Positions 40,838 to 50,400 of a stretch of DNA of 64,000 bases are shown piece after piece (positions within the stretch are counted from its first letter, which is position 1; every line of letters starts with the position of its first letter). Source of the stretch: Herbaspirillum sp. WKF16 (lineage in GTDB: Bacteria; Pseudomonadota; Gammaproteobacteria; Burkholderiales; Burkholderiaceae_D). The translations under genes were made by a program, and so were the position numbers. Under the pieces are notes generated by a model, which saw only the letters and a list, made by a program, of their open reading frames with translations, was not told the DNA's origin and did not search any database. The DNA lies in NCBI RefSeq assembly GCF_028993615.1, contig NZ_CP118632.1, positions 372,001 to 436,000 of the forward strand. The letters are read 5' to 3'.

Positions 40838-40843
40838 GCCGCC

Positions 40844-41044
40844 ATGCAGATCGAACTCAACGGCAAGCCGCATCCGCTGCCCGACGGCGCCACGCTGGAA
40901 CAGCTGATCGCCGCGCTTGAACTGAGCGGCAAGGCGGTGGCGGTGGCCGTGAACCGGCAGGTGGTGCCGTCGCAGCAATGGGCGGCGCGTACGCTGGCCG
41001 AGACCGACAAGGTGGACGTGGTGCGGGCCATCGGCGGCGGCTGA
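40844..41044 (+). CDS. thiS: Sulfur carrier protein ThiS
   Basis: The 66-residue ubiquitin-like carrier (MQIELNGKPHPLPDGATLEQL) ends in the required di-glycine tail (AIGGG, one glycine more than usual). Its C-terminus is adenylated and thiocarboxylated to supply sulfur for the thiazole ring made by ThiG. It starts 6 bases after thiC. thiO, which in many betaproteobacteria lies between thiC and thiS, is absent. Confidence 0.93.
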   Translation: MQIELNGKPHPLPDGATLEQLIAALELSGKAVAVAVNRQVVPSQQWAARTLAETDKVDVVRAIGGG

Positions 41045-41086
41045 ACCGCCGTCGCCGCGCTCGCCATCGAACTCAAAGGAACAGAC

Positions 41087-41896
41087 ATGAACATGAACGA
41101 CGTGCCCGCGCTCAAGGAAGAAGCGGGCCTGACCATTGCCGGAAAAACCTACCGCTCGCGCCTGCTGGTGGGCAGCGGCAAGTACAAGGACCTGAACGAA
41201 ACCCGCCAAGCGACCATCGCCAGCGGCGCCGACATCATCACGGTGGCGATCCGCCGCGTGAACATCGGCCAGGATCCCAATGCGCCCAGCCTGCTGGACG
41301 CGGTGCCGCCCTCGGAGTTCACCATCCTGCCCAACACCGCCGGCTGCTACAACGCCGCCGACGCGGTCTACACGCTGCAGCTCGCGCGCGAGCTGCTCGG
41401 CGGGCACAAGCTGGTGAAGCTGGAAGTGCTGGGCGACGAGAAGACCCTGTTCCCCAACATGCCCGAGACGCTCAAGGCGGCCGAGACCCTGGTCAAGGAC
41501 GGCTTCGACGTCATGGTCTACTGCAGCGACGACCCGATCCAGGCGCGCATGCTGGAAGACCTGGGCGTGGCCGCGGTGATGCCGCTGGCCTCGCTGATCG
41601 GCTCCGGCATGGGCATCCTGAACCCATGGAACCTGTCGCTGATCATCGAGCAGGCCCGGGTGCCGGTGCTGGTGGATGCCGGCGTGGGCACGGCGTCCGA
41701 CGCCGCCATCGCCATGGAGCTGGGCTGCGACGGCGTGCTGATGAACAGCGCCATCGCCGGCGCGCGCGACCCCGTGCGCATGGCGCGCGCCATGAAGCTG
41801 GCGGTGGAGGCCGGCCGCGAGGCATTTCTCTCCGGCCGCATCCCGCGCAAGTTCAGCGCGCATCCGTCCTCGCCGATGGCCGGCCGCGTGGCCTGA
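41087..41896 (+). CDS. thiG: Thiazole synthase
   Basis: ThiG builds the thiazole phosphate from DXP, dehydroglycine and ThiS-thiocarboxylate. The 269-residue TIM-barrel protein shows [34 protein letters not shown] and [15 protein letters not shown], which includes the Schiff-base lysine region. [28 protein letters not shown] follows for phosphate binding. Starts 42 bases after thiS. Confidence 0.97.
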   Translation: MNMNDVPALKEEAGLTIAGKTYRSRLLVGSGKYKDLNETRQATIASGADIITVAIRRVNIGQDPNAPSLLDAVPPSEFTILPNTAGCYNAADAVYTLQLARELLGGHKLVKLEVLGDEKTLFPNMPETLKAAETLVKDGFDVMVYCSDDPIQARMLEDLGVAAVMPLASLIGSGMGILNPWNLSLIIEQARVPVLVDAGVGTASDAAIAMELGCDGVLMNSAIAGARDPVRMARAMKLAVEAGREAFLSGRIPRKFSAHPSSPMAGRVA

Positions 41897-41898
41897 GC

Positions 41899-42741
41899 AT
41901 GCACGCCGCCTATCGTCCGACGCCGCCCTGCGTGCTGGTGTTCTCCGGCTCCGACCCCAGCGGCGGCGCCGGCATGCAGGCCGACATCCCGGCGATCTCC
42001 GCTCTGGGTTGCCACCCGTTGTCGGTGCCGACTGCGCTCACGGTGCAGGACAACGCCAGCGTGTTCGCGGTGCATCCGCTGGAACCCGGGCTGGTGCGTC
42101 ACCAGGCGCAGGTGCTGATCGACCGCTTCGAGATCGCCGCGGTCAAGCTCGGCATCGCCGGCAGCCGCGCCAACGCCGAGGCGATCGCCGCGCTGATCGT
42201 CCAGTTGCGCGAGAAGAACCCGGCGCTGCCGGTGGTGCTCGACCCGGTGCTGGCCAACGGCCGCGGCGACAGCCTCTCCGCCGACGACGCCGCGCGCGTG
42301 ATCGAGCCGCTGTACGCGTTGGCCACGGTGATCACGCCCAATCTCAACGAGGCGCGCCGCCTGTGCGGCGACATCGCGCCGGCGCGCCAGGCGGCCGCGC
42401 TGATGAAGCGCGGCTGCGGCCACGTGCTGCTCAAGGGCGGGCATGGCCCGCAGGAGCACGACGTGGTCAATCGCTGGTACGGCCAGCTGTTCCGTTCCGA
42501 GTACGCCGAGGACGCGGTGGAAAGCGCCCGCTGGAGCTGGCAGCGCCTGCCCGACGAGTTCCACGGCAGCGGCTGCACGCTGGCCGCGGCGCTGTCGGCC
42601 TGCCTGGCGCGCGGCCTGCCCATGCGCGAGGCGATCGACCTGGCGCAGCGCTACACACAGCACGCCTTGTCCACTTCCTATGCGATCGCGGCGGGGCAAC
42701 GCATCCCCAACCGCATCGCCACTTTCGATGCCGCCCACTGA
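41899..42741 (+). CDS. thiD: Hydroxymethylpyrimidine (phosphate) kinase
   Basis: ThiD phosphorylates HMP-P to HMP-PP for coupling by ThiE. The 280-residue ribokinase-fold protein has VLVFSGSDPSGGAGMQADI, PVVLDPVLANGRGDSL, and the catalytic anion-hole region FHGSGCTLAAALSA in place of the usual GTGCT motif. ATG 41899 is two bases after the thiG stop. At this length there is no fused ThiE domain. Confidence 0.93.
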   Translation: MHAAYRPTPPCVLVFSGSDPSGGAGMQADIPAISALGCHPLSVPTALTVQDNASVFAVHPLEPGLVRHQAQVLIDRFEIAAVKLGIAGSRANAEAIAALIVQLREKNPALPVVLDPVLANGRGDSLSADDAARVIEPLYALATVITPNLNEARRLCGDIAPARQAAALMKRGCGHVLLKGGHGPQEHDVVNRWYGQLFRSEYAEDAVESARWSWQRLPDEFHGSGCTLAAALSACLARGLPMREAIDLAQRYTQHALSTSYAIAAGQRIPNRIATFDAAH

Positions 42742-42757
42742 ACGGCAGGAGCTTGCA

Positions 42758-43390
42758 ATGACACCCGACTACTCCCGGCACCTGCGGGGCCTCTACATCG
42801 TCACCCCCGACTGGGACGACACCGCGCAACTGCTGGCCGCCACCGAGCTGGCCCTGCAAAACGGCGCGGCGCTGGTGCAGTACCGCCACAAGACCGCCTC
42901 GCCGGCATTGCGCCGCGCGCAGGCCGAGGCGCTGCTGGTGCTGTGCCGCCAGTACAAGGCGCCGCTGGTCATCAACGATCATGTCGAACTGTGCAATGAG
43001 ATCGACGCCGACGGCATCCACGTCGGCGGCACCGACGCCTCGATCGCCGAGGTGCGCCGCGCCGTCGGCCCTGGCCGGATCGTCGGCGCCTCCTGCTACG
43101 GCACGCTGGAACTGGCCCACGCGGCGTACCGTGACGGCGCCAGCTATGTCGCCTTCGGCGGCTTCTATCCCTCGCGCGTGAAGAAATACGACTTCCGCAC
43201 CGCGCCCGGGATCATCGCCCAATCCAAGCGCGAGATCCCGCTGCCGGTGGTGGTGATCGGCGGCATCACGTTGGAGAACGCGCCGCCGCTGGTGGCGCAG
43301 GGGGCCGACATGGTGGCGGTGATCAGCAGCGTCTACCTGGTGCCGCAGGCCGAGCGCAAGACGCGCGAGCTGGCAGACCTGTATCGCTGA
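42758..43390 (+). CDS. thiE: Thiamine-phosphate synthase
   Basis: ThiE couples HMP-PP and thiazole phosphate to thiamine phosphate. The 210-residue TIM barrel carries LYIVTPDW, the substrate loop VQYRHKTAS, INDHVELCNEIDADGIHVGGTD, and the phosphate motif VVIGGITLENAPPLVAQGADMVAVIS. Preceded by CAGGAG, 16 bases after thiD. Last gene of the operon; a hairpin-repeat pair and a terminator follow. Confidence 0.96.
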   Translation: MTPDYSRHLRGLYIVTPDWDDTAQLLAATELALQNGAALVQYRHKTASPALRRAQAEALLVLCRQYKAPLVINDHVELCNEIDADGIHVGGTDASIAEVRRAVGPGRIVGASCYGTLELAHAAYRDGASYVAFGGFYPSRVKKYDFRTAPGIIAQSKREIPLPVVVIGGITLENAPPLVAQGADMVAVISSVYLVPQAERKTRELADLYR

Positions 43391-43399
43391 GGCATGACG

Positions 43400-43514
43400 C
43401 ACGCCGCTGGGTTCCTGCTTTCGCAGGAACGACAGGCAGGGGATATCTCCAACAGCCGAGGGTTGCAGTCACTCCTGCCTGTCGTCCCGGCAAAAGCCGG
43501 GATCCAGTGACGTT
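43400..43514. repeat. Inverted pair of hairpin repeats (copies 5 and 6)
   Basis: Copy 5 is on the minus strand at 43400-43433 (stem TTCCTGC/GCAGGAA). Copy 6 is on the plus strand at 43481-43514 (stem CCCGGC/GCCGGG, loop AAAA) and ends GATCCAGTGACGTT exactly like the left GIY-YIG repeat. The GTCG ends face inward across 47 bases. The pair lies in the 266-base gap after thiE, which has no gene. Confidence 0.85.
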
Positions 43515-43605
43515 AAACTGAGGTCGAGTCATCGCGGACGTCGCCGTCTTCGCGATTTCGGCGCAATGACAGAAGGTAGCGAAGCCACCGACCGACAGGA
43601 CGTAA

Positions 43606-43633
43606 AAAAAGCCATCCCGCAGGATGGCTTTTT
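43606..43633. terminator. Bidirectional terminator between thiE and dps
   Basis: A perfect 12-bp stem (AAAAAGCCATCC and complement) with the loop CGCA is flanked by A7 and T5 runs. It serves the minus-strand dps gene and the plus-strand thi operon. Confidence 0.92.
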
Positions 43634-43656
43634 CATGCCGAAGCAGATGACGAGGA

Positions 43657-44151
43657 TCAGCCTTCCAGCAGGCTGCGCAGCATCCACGCGTTCTTTTCAT
43701 GCAGCTGCATGCGCTGGGTCAGCAGGTCGGCGGTCGGTTCGTCGGCGGCGGCATCCACGGCCGGGAAGATCGAGCGCGCGGTGCGGGTGACGGCTTCCTG
43801 GCCGGCCACCAGCTGGGCGATCATCTCTTGCGCGTTGGGCACGCCGTCGGCTTCGGGGATCGACGACAGCTTGGCGAATTCCTTGTACGAGCCCGGCGCC
43901 GGGTAGCCCAGCGCGCGGATGCGTTCGGCGATCAGGTCGACCGCGGTGGCCAGCTCGGTGTACTGGCCTTCGAACATCAGGTGCAGCGTATTGAACATCG
44001 GACCGGTCACGTTCCAGTGGAAGTTGTGGGTCTTCAGGTAGAGGGTGTAGGAGTCGGCCAGCAGCTTGGACAGGCCGTCGGCGATCTTCTTGCGATCCTT
44101 GTCGTTGATGCCGATGTTGATCGAGGGGGATGCAACGTTCTTCTTTGCCAT
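43657..44151 (-). CDS. dps: Dps-family DNA-binding ferritin-like protein
   Basis: Dps forms a 12-subunit shell that oxidises iron with peroxide and protects DNA. In this 164-residue protein the intersubunit ferroxidase residues are H45, H57, D72 and E76, with the same spacing as E. coli Dps (H51, H63, D78, E82), within [10 protein letters not shown] and [13 protein letters not shown]. The N-terminus is short with two lysines (MAKKNVAS), so DNA binding may be weak. It lies alone between two terminators. Confidence 0.96.
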   Translation of the reverse strand: MAKKNVASPSINIGINDKDRKKIADGLSKLLADSYTLYLKTHNFHWNVTGPMFNTLHLMFEGQYTELATAVDLIAERIRALGYPAPGSYKEFAKLSSIPEADGVPNAQEMIAQLVAGQEAVTRTARSIFPAVDAAADEPTADLLTQRMQLHEKNAWMLRSLLEG

Positions 44152-44310
44152 TTTTCGCTCCTTGAGGATGTTTGGTTTTTCGTCAGCGTTTGAAACAACA
44201 TGGCGATTCTATTGCAAATCGCCGACGCCGGACTCTGTCGATGCGACTGTATTGATAAAGAGATGGGGCAAGTGTTCCCGATTTCAATCGTGCGCCCGCG
44301 CAAAAAGAAC

Positions 44311-44346
44311 AATGGGGCCGATAGCGAAAACGCCATCGGCCCCATT
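44311..44346 (-). terminator. Rho-independent terminator of the MFS exporter gene
   Basis: A 12-bp stem (AATGGGGCCGAT and complement) is topped by a GCG-AAAA-CGC mini-stem. It is followed on the minus strand by GTTCTTTTTG. Confidence 0.82.
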
Positions 44347-44373
44347 GCGCGAGCGGCGACCAGCGCCCGGGCC

Positions 44374-45609
44374 TTACTGCGGCGCGCGTTGCTGGGCGCT
44401 GCGGTACAGCGAGAGCGACAAGGCCACCGCGCCGATAGAGGCGATGGCGGCGAACAGGAACACCTGCGGATAGCCCAGCTGGCCGGCGATGGCGCCCGCC
44501 AGCGGACCGGTGACGCCCAGCGCCAGGTCGAGGAACACCGAGTACGCCGCCAGCGCCGCGCCGCGGTTCGAGGCCGGCACCAGGTTGACCGCCTCCACGC
44601 CCAGCGACGGGAACACCAGCGCAAAGCCGAAGCCGGCCAGCGCCGCGCCCAGCAGCGCTACTTCCGGCGCGCTGGCAACCCACAGCAGCAGCAGGCCGAC
44701 CGCTTCGGTGATGAAGCAGACAATGGCCACGCGATAGCCGCCGAAGCGGTTGATCGCATTGGCGAACAGCAGGCGCGAGCCGACGAAGGCGCTGGAGAAT
44801 GCGGTCAGCGCGAAGGCCGCGCCGCCCCAGTGCTGGTCGGCGTAGTACAGCGTGATGAAGGTGGCGATCGAGCCGAAGCCGATGGTGCCGAAGGCCAGGC
44901 CCATGCCATAGGCGAACACGCGGCGCAGCACCAGCTTGAAGGGCAGCTTCTCGCCCGGGATCACCGGCGTCACCGGACCGCCGCGCGCCAGCGCGTAGCC
45001 GACCAGGGTCAGCAGCATGCCGGCCAGGCCGATCACGGCGAAGCCCAGCGCATGATCCAGCACCACGCCCAGCGGCGCGCCGATGGCCAGCGCCGCATAG
45101 GTGGCGATGCCGTTCCAGGAAATCATCTTGGCGGTGTTCTCGGAGCCTACGCGGCCCACGCCCCACATGATGGCGCCGGTGCCGACCAGGCTCTCGCCCA
45201 GGCCCAGCAGCGCACGGCTGCAGAACAGCAGCACCAGGCTCAGGAAGGGCAGCGGCTGCGCCAGCGCGGCCAGCAGCAACAGGCCGCCGCTGCCGGCGCA
45301 CAGCAGCATGCCGCGCATCACGGTCTGCTTGGGGCCGATGGTGTCGATCATGCGGCCGGCGTTGGCGCGGCTCACGAAGGTGGCGAAATACTGGACGCTG
45401 ATACCCAGCCCGGCCACCACGGCGCTGTAGCCGAGGTCGAGGTGGATGTAGCCCGGCAGCACCGCCATCGGGATGCCGATGGCCAGGTACACCAGGAACG
45501 TGAAGAAAGCGGTGGCAAGGATTTGCTGCGTAACTTTGACCGGCTTGGCGGGCGTCAGCGGACGCGCCTGCACAGGGCCGGAACTGGGACTACAAGAATC
45601 GTCGGACAT
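44374..45609 (-). CDS. MFS transporter, YhhS/YfcJ type
   Basis: The 411-residue protein has 12 predicted hydrophobic segments. It follows E. coli YhhS closely in pattern: LVYLAIGIPMAVLPGYIHLDLGYSAVVAGL, VQYFATFVSRANAGRMIDTIGPK (the MFS loop), GLGESLVGTGAIMWGVGRVG, SIATFITLYYADQHWGGAAFALT and VPASNRGAALAAYSVFLDLALGVTGPLAG. YhhS-like pumps have been linked to drug or sugar efflux, but the substrate here is unknown. It has its own terminator and a 200-base upstream gap. Confidence 0.88.
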   Translation of the reverse strand: MSDDSCSPSSGPVQARPLTPAKPVKVTQQILATAFFTFLVYLAIGIPMAVLPGYIHLDLGYSAVVAGLGISVQYFATFVSRANAGRMIDTIGPKQTVMRGMLLCAGSGGLLLLAALAQPLPFLSLVLLFCSRALLGLGESLVGTGAIMWGVGRVGSENTAKMISWNGIATYAALAIGAPLGVVLDHALGFAVIGLAGMLLTLVGYALARGGPVTPVIPGEKLPFKLVLRRVFAYGMGLAFGTIGFGSIATFITLYYADQHWGGAAFALTAFSSAFVGSRLLFANAINRFGGYRVAIVCFITEAVGLLLLWVASAPEVALLGAALAGFGFALVFPSLGVEAVNLVPASNRGAALAAYSVFLDLALGVTGPLAGAIAGQLGYPQVFLFAAIASIGAVALSLSLYRSAQQRAPQ

Positions 45610-45809
45610 GGCGGGGGATGGTGGAATGAAGACGTTGCGCGCGCTGGTGTGCGCGTGAACAACCCGACAGATTTTACTCCCGCAGGGAAATTGCTGCAGG
45701 ACAGCAAAGATTTTTGCGGCAGTTAGTCGCTTTTGCGCGACGATGGCATTTTGTTAATTGTCATAGCCGCCGGCCGCGCAAGTCAGGCGCGCGCTTGGTC
45801 GCCCGCCGC

Positions 45810-46376
45810 TTACTTCAGGCAGCGCAAGGCCTCGGTCGCTTTCTCGCGCACCGCGGGCGCATAGTCGGCGCCGAGTATTTCCGGCGCCAGCTCATCAAGC
45901 GCGCCCGCCACGGCCGGATCGCACCAACGGCCCTTGAGCCTCGCCAGCGCCGCCAGCAGTTCAGGCGTCAATCGATCCAGCACCGGCCGCACCTCGCGCG
46001 CCAGGTCGGGCGGATTGGCAAACGGCGCCCGCTGCTCCAGCTTCCATTGCCGATGCAGGTCGCGCTGGACGATCTTGCCGGCATCGAACTGATCCTGGAA
46101 GAAGCGCCGCGCCCACTGTCCATCCAACCCGGCCTGTTGCGCGCGCGTGGCCACGTCGTCAAGAATCGCCTGCTCGCGCGCCGGATCATCGATGGGCGCA
46201 TGGGAATTCCACTTGCTGCGCGCCACCGGGGCGGCAACATCCAGCCGGGTTTTTTGCAGGGAAAGGAGCTGGCTGACGTCGCTGCGCGGGGAGCCGGGTG
46301 GGGTGGTAGTGCAGGCGCTGAGGAGAGCAGCAACGGCGAAGAGTGCGGCGATTACGGGCGCTTGGGTTCTAAGCAT
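45810..46376 (-). CDS. Exported monofunctional chorismate mutase (AroQ gamma class), lipoprotein-type signal
   Basis: ATG 46376 gives 188 residues. The signal peptide ends in LLSAC (Cys22), so the protein is probably lipid-anchored, with threonine after the cysteine favouring the outer membrane. The mature part follows the periplasmic chorismate mutase pattern: LLSLQKTRLDVAAPVARSKW (Arg44 and Lys55 as substrate ligands), PIDDPAREQAILDDV and RRFFQDQFDAGKIVQ, then a helical C-terminal half. AroQ-gamma enzymes convert chorismate to prephenate outside the cytoplasm, with an unclear purpose. The function is assigned by motif spacing only. Confidence 0.78.
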   Translation of the reverse strand: MLRTQAPVIAALFAVAALLSACTTTPPGSPRSDVSQLLSLQKTRLDVAAPVARSKWNSHAPIDDPAREQAILDDVATRAQQAGLDGQWARRFFQDQFDAGKIVQRDLHRQWKLEQRAPFANPPDLAREVRPVLDRLTPELLAALARLKGRWCDPAVAGALDELAPEILGADYAPAVREKATEALRCLK

Positions 46377-46629
46377 GGGAAATCGGAGACCTGATGACGT
46401 AACGTCGCGAGTATAGCCTTGCGCTGCAAGACGCCAAAACCAAACAAGGACGGGAAACTCGCAAGTGCTCGGCGCGAGCGCCATCATGTTCCGATCACGG
46501 TCGCAAATTTGACCTTGGTTTTTTGTCTGGCATGAAGATTCCTGCCGCTAACCTGGCCGCCACCAATGGGAAGAGAAGGGAAGCATCAGTGAGTCATCCG
46601 TCAAGCATCGGGAGTTCGGTCATGACTCT

Positions 46630-47460
46630 CTATTTCAAAGGGGTGATTGCGAAGGAATTGATGATACGGTCGAAAGCGGCTTGCGCCTTGCGGAAGTTCG
46701 GTGTGTTTGCTTCGGCCTCACTGCCTTTATAGTTGAATTGCAGCGAATAGTAGAAATCCGTGTCCCCAATGGGCAGGTACCAATCTTCCCCAGTGTCGAA
46801 TAGAGGCACGGGAGTTCTTGTTTTGTAAACCAACCAGACGTTCGCTCCTCTTCTCACTTTCTTTGGTTCATCCCAGCTCATCTTGGAATATGCCTGTTTA
46901 TAGAGCTGGCGGATTTCGTTGGCGCGCTCTGGTGTTTGCACGCTGAATCGACGAATTCCCACGACGAAAGCGGTTCCCCATAGTGCCGGGGCGCAGAGAC
47001 TTGCGAATATCGGACTATCGATGTGCCTATAACCATCGAGGTTTACCTTTCCCTTGAAGCCTTCACTAACGTAGTCCAAATAGGCACGTGCAATGACCGT
47101 AGGATTGGCCGGTCGGATAGTTTCTTGGTATAGCTTGTTGTACAAAGGATTGGGCTCTCCGGTCTTCGGATCGAATTTGAGTTCGTTCAAAAGCATGTCT
47201 CCGTATATCGGTGGCGTGATTTGCTTGCGGAAATAACAGCTTGAGAAACTGATAGGGGCGCTTCCCATGTTCCCGTACATATTGCCTTTGACGAATTCAT
47301 GCGAGATCTGGAATTGCTTGAGGAAACGAAAGCTTCCTTGCTCAAAGTCCATTGCAATGTCAGAAACTGGAAGCTGATTTGGGGAGAAGTGGCGATAGCC
47401 AACCGGAGTGCACGCGCTGAGTAGAAATATCAAGCTGCATGACAAGAAAAGGGCATTCAT
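46630..47460 (-). CDS. Uncharacterised outer-membrane-type lipoprotein, candidate immunity protein of the upstream exoprotein
   Basis: The 276-residue protein has a lipoprotein signal ending LLSAC with Cys17 and threonine at +2 (outer-membrane sorting). I do not recognise the mature domain; it is aromatic-rich and ends QAAFDRIINSFAITPLK. Its ATG overlaps the stop of the exoprotein gene by one base (TAATG), so translation is coupled. A sampled line (47041-47100) has 28 of 60 G/C, far below the housekeeping genes. Position and lipoprotein nature recall lipoprotein immunity proteins that guard against secreted phospholipases; this is inference. Confidence 0.6.
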   Translation of the reverse strand: MNALFLSCSLIFLLSACTPVGYRHFSPNQLPVSDIAMDFEQGSFRFLKQFQISHEFVKGNMYGNMGSAPISFSSCYFRKQITPPIYGDMLLNELKFDPKTGEPNPLYNKLYQETIRPANPTVIARAYLDYVSEGFKGKVNLDGYRHIDSPIFASLCAPALWGTAFVVGIRRFSVQTPERANEIRQLYKQAYSKMSWDEPKKVRRGANVWLVYKTRTPVPLFDTGEDWYLPIGDTDFYYSLQFNYKGSEAEANTPNFRKAQAAFDRIINSFAITPLK

Positions 47461-50400
47461 TATCTTTTTCCCTCAAAGATAGAATCGCGTAGTTGCTTCA
47501 GCCGAAGCAGATTCTCTGTTTGAGCCTTTTTCTGTTGTTGCCAATTTTCTTGTGCCTGTTGCTGTTGTTGTGCATTCCAATCGGTGGAAGGTAGGATGGG
47601 TGTAGCTTGTTGTTGTAGTCGTTGCTCCAGCTTCTCAATGTTGCTACTCCGTCGTATGTTGAGCTCCTCGATATCCAGTCCTTGGTAGCTGAACAGCTTT
47701 TTGGAGTCAACGTTTTCATTCTTGCATCCGACAGAAGCAGCCCCTCCACAGCTATGGACAGAAAATCTCGTGCGGTACATGTCTGAGACATCCGAGAGCG
47801 AGAGTTTTCCTCGGTAACCTCCAATCATCGTCGCGATTGGATCATTCTCCGGCGCCCAGATGTAGGGAGGCCTTGAGCTAACAGCAGCAATGTTTTCCTT
47901 TAGACGTCTTTCCTCTGCGGCAGGGTTGAAGGCGTTGACTTGTAAGAAATCGCTAAAAAATCCCTCTCCTTTCAGTTCGCGCATGGCGTTAACTAACGTC
48001 ATCGAACCGCGACTGTGTCCTCCGACAGTGATAGGGGTATTTGTCTTTATCGCACCACTCTCTACTTCTTTGACCAGATTTCCGTTGTTATCGCGAGAGC
48101 TTGATAGTTCCTTGGCCACCAATGCGGTCAATTTGGATGCGGGAGTGGCAATTCCCGTTATCTCAGCCAATTTCTCGGCAGCGGCAATAAAATACTCCCC
48201 GAGAATTCCGCCTTGCTTCGTGTGCACGAGATAGGTTTGGCCAAGGGTTGTCTCACCAGTGCCGGTAATAACGGATATGTCTTTCTGTGTAGGTGCCATT
48301 TGCAAGGCTAATTGTGCTCCGCGATCTTTGTCGTTGAAGATTCCGTTAGCGAACAAAGAGGAGTTCTTTTTCTCCTCGTCGCTCAACTTACTGAGTTCTG
48401 CTAAGGTCGTTGGAATCGACGCAATATTCCCGACCTCCATTTCCCGACCATCTTTTCCCTGAATCTTCACCACCCGGTTCGGATCGAATTCACTGTTCAA
48501 CAACTTGGCTACACTCTGTTGAAAGGCGGCCTCGTCGGAGAGATCAGGATTGGATTTTTTAAGCGCTTCCGCGTATTCGTTGACGCGCCTGGAGTTTTCA
48601 ACCTGGTCGTTGGTGCACGGCTGTTTTCGGCAAAAGACGGTATATAGCTTAGGGTTCGCCATTTTGGCGAGATTCTCCTCGACAAATTTTTCGGTCATAT
48701 CGAAGATGACGTTGGCGGCCTCAGCTTTCTCCTGAACCCGCCTGTCGGCTGCGGCGGGGTCATCCTTGCTCAAGGCGCGATGAGCGCTGCCCGCGTCGGA
48801 CTTGATGGCCGTCAGAGCGCTTCTGTCTCCATCGCGCACGACGACTTGCGCCGGGCTGATCATGGCGTAGGTACTGCTGCTGTCGCTGCTGTTTTCCGAA
48901 GCCGCCGTGGCCAGGTGGCGGGCCGTTTCCTTCATGGCGCCGTACATCGATGCGCTGCCGGTACCCGCTGAGTACCCTTTTGTTTCGCTGCGCAGAGACT
49001 TGTTGTTGATGATGCTGGATGCTTTCAGATTGCCAGTTTGCAGTTGGTTCTTGGATCTCTCGGCGTCACTGGATATCAGGCCCCCTATCAGCTCGGTTTG
49101 CCCGGTCACCGAAATTCCGAAACCTCCATCTCCGGCTTTCAGGCCGCTTTGCGAGATGACGCTTGCGTAGTCCGCATCGGTCCTGCTCTGCTGATGGTTG
49201 ATGTTGGCCGATCCGCCGGCGCCGTAAATGAAGGATGCGCCAGCAGAAGTGCTGTTTTGTTTTCCGCGATAGGTCTCCGTGTCCTGTTTGCTTTCGATGA
49301 TGAGATTTCGGCCCACTTCAGTGTCGATGCGCCTTCCCGAAACTATCGCTCCTCTGATACTGGTGTCCCCTCCGCTGGTAACACGCACCGATTGGGTTCC
49401 ATCGACTATGGTGTTAACTTGGCTGACGCTTTGGCCGTTGGTTTTCCCTTTTCCCCGATAGCCGTTGGCGCTGAAGGTCAGGCCTGTTTGTCGGCCAAGG
49501 CTGATGCCTACGCCTGCGTTCCACCCTCCGCTGTTGTTAGATGTGTCGCTGACCATGGTGCTGTAAGCGCTTTGCAAGCTGACGGATCCGCTAGCACTGA
49601 AATCGATGGAACGGGCGTGGGCGCTGCTGCCAGTCACGTCGATATTCCCAGGTGCCAAGCCGTCTCCGGTGGCAAGCACGGCAATTCTCTCCCCCGCATA
49701 TAGGGCGCTTCCCTTGGCCTGCCGGGTAAACATGATGCTTTTGCTCTCGCTGCTGGATGCTCCTACCGATATTTGGAGGGATACACTGCCCATGTCTCCC
49801 TTTTGAATCGCTTTTGCTTCCTGCTCCATGCTTTCGTAATTCGTATCCAGAGTAGAAATGGCTTTGAGCGCCAGGAGCTTTTTCAGGCGTGGATCCTGAA
49901 CCTCATTGCGCCTCTGAATACTTTGCCCGACGGACATCGCCGTATCGACAATTGCGCTCTTCAATGCAAGCGTAATGCCGCTTTGTTTGAGCCGATGTTC
50001 TTCTTCATGATTGAAGGTATTCGTGCCAGAGGTGATGGCGACATTCGCACCGCTCAGCATGGCATTTCGGCCGGCAACGACATCGCTGGCTTCCACTGCC
50101 AGGCTCTTTGCCGCATTCAAGCTAACGTCGCCGGCGAAAGATCCTATTGTGCTGCCGCGCATCTGGACTTGTTCGGTATGCAGTCGGTCCGTCTTGGATC
50201 TGCTGCCGATCGTCACGCCAAGACCGCCGCCGCTGAGCACGCCGGATTGCTTTTCAATGACCAGAAGATCTTGGCGTTGAGTTTCCTCAGCTGCTTCAAT
50301 CTTGATGTTTCTCCCGGCGGAGATAGTCGTATTGTTCGTGGAAATAATATTGCTACCTGTGATGCCAGTATCCCGGCCGGACGAGATGGCGACGGTATTG

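Noticed and set aside
48595..48606. A VENN-type pretoxin boundary in the exoprotein
   Set aside because: The sequence reads VENS within QVENSRR; without a surrounding pretoxin-VENN domain I do not use it to mark the tip.
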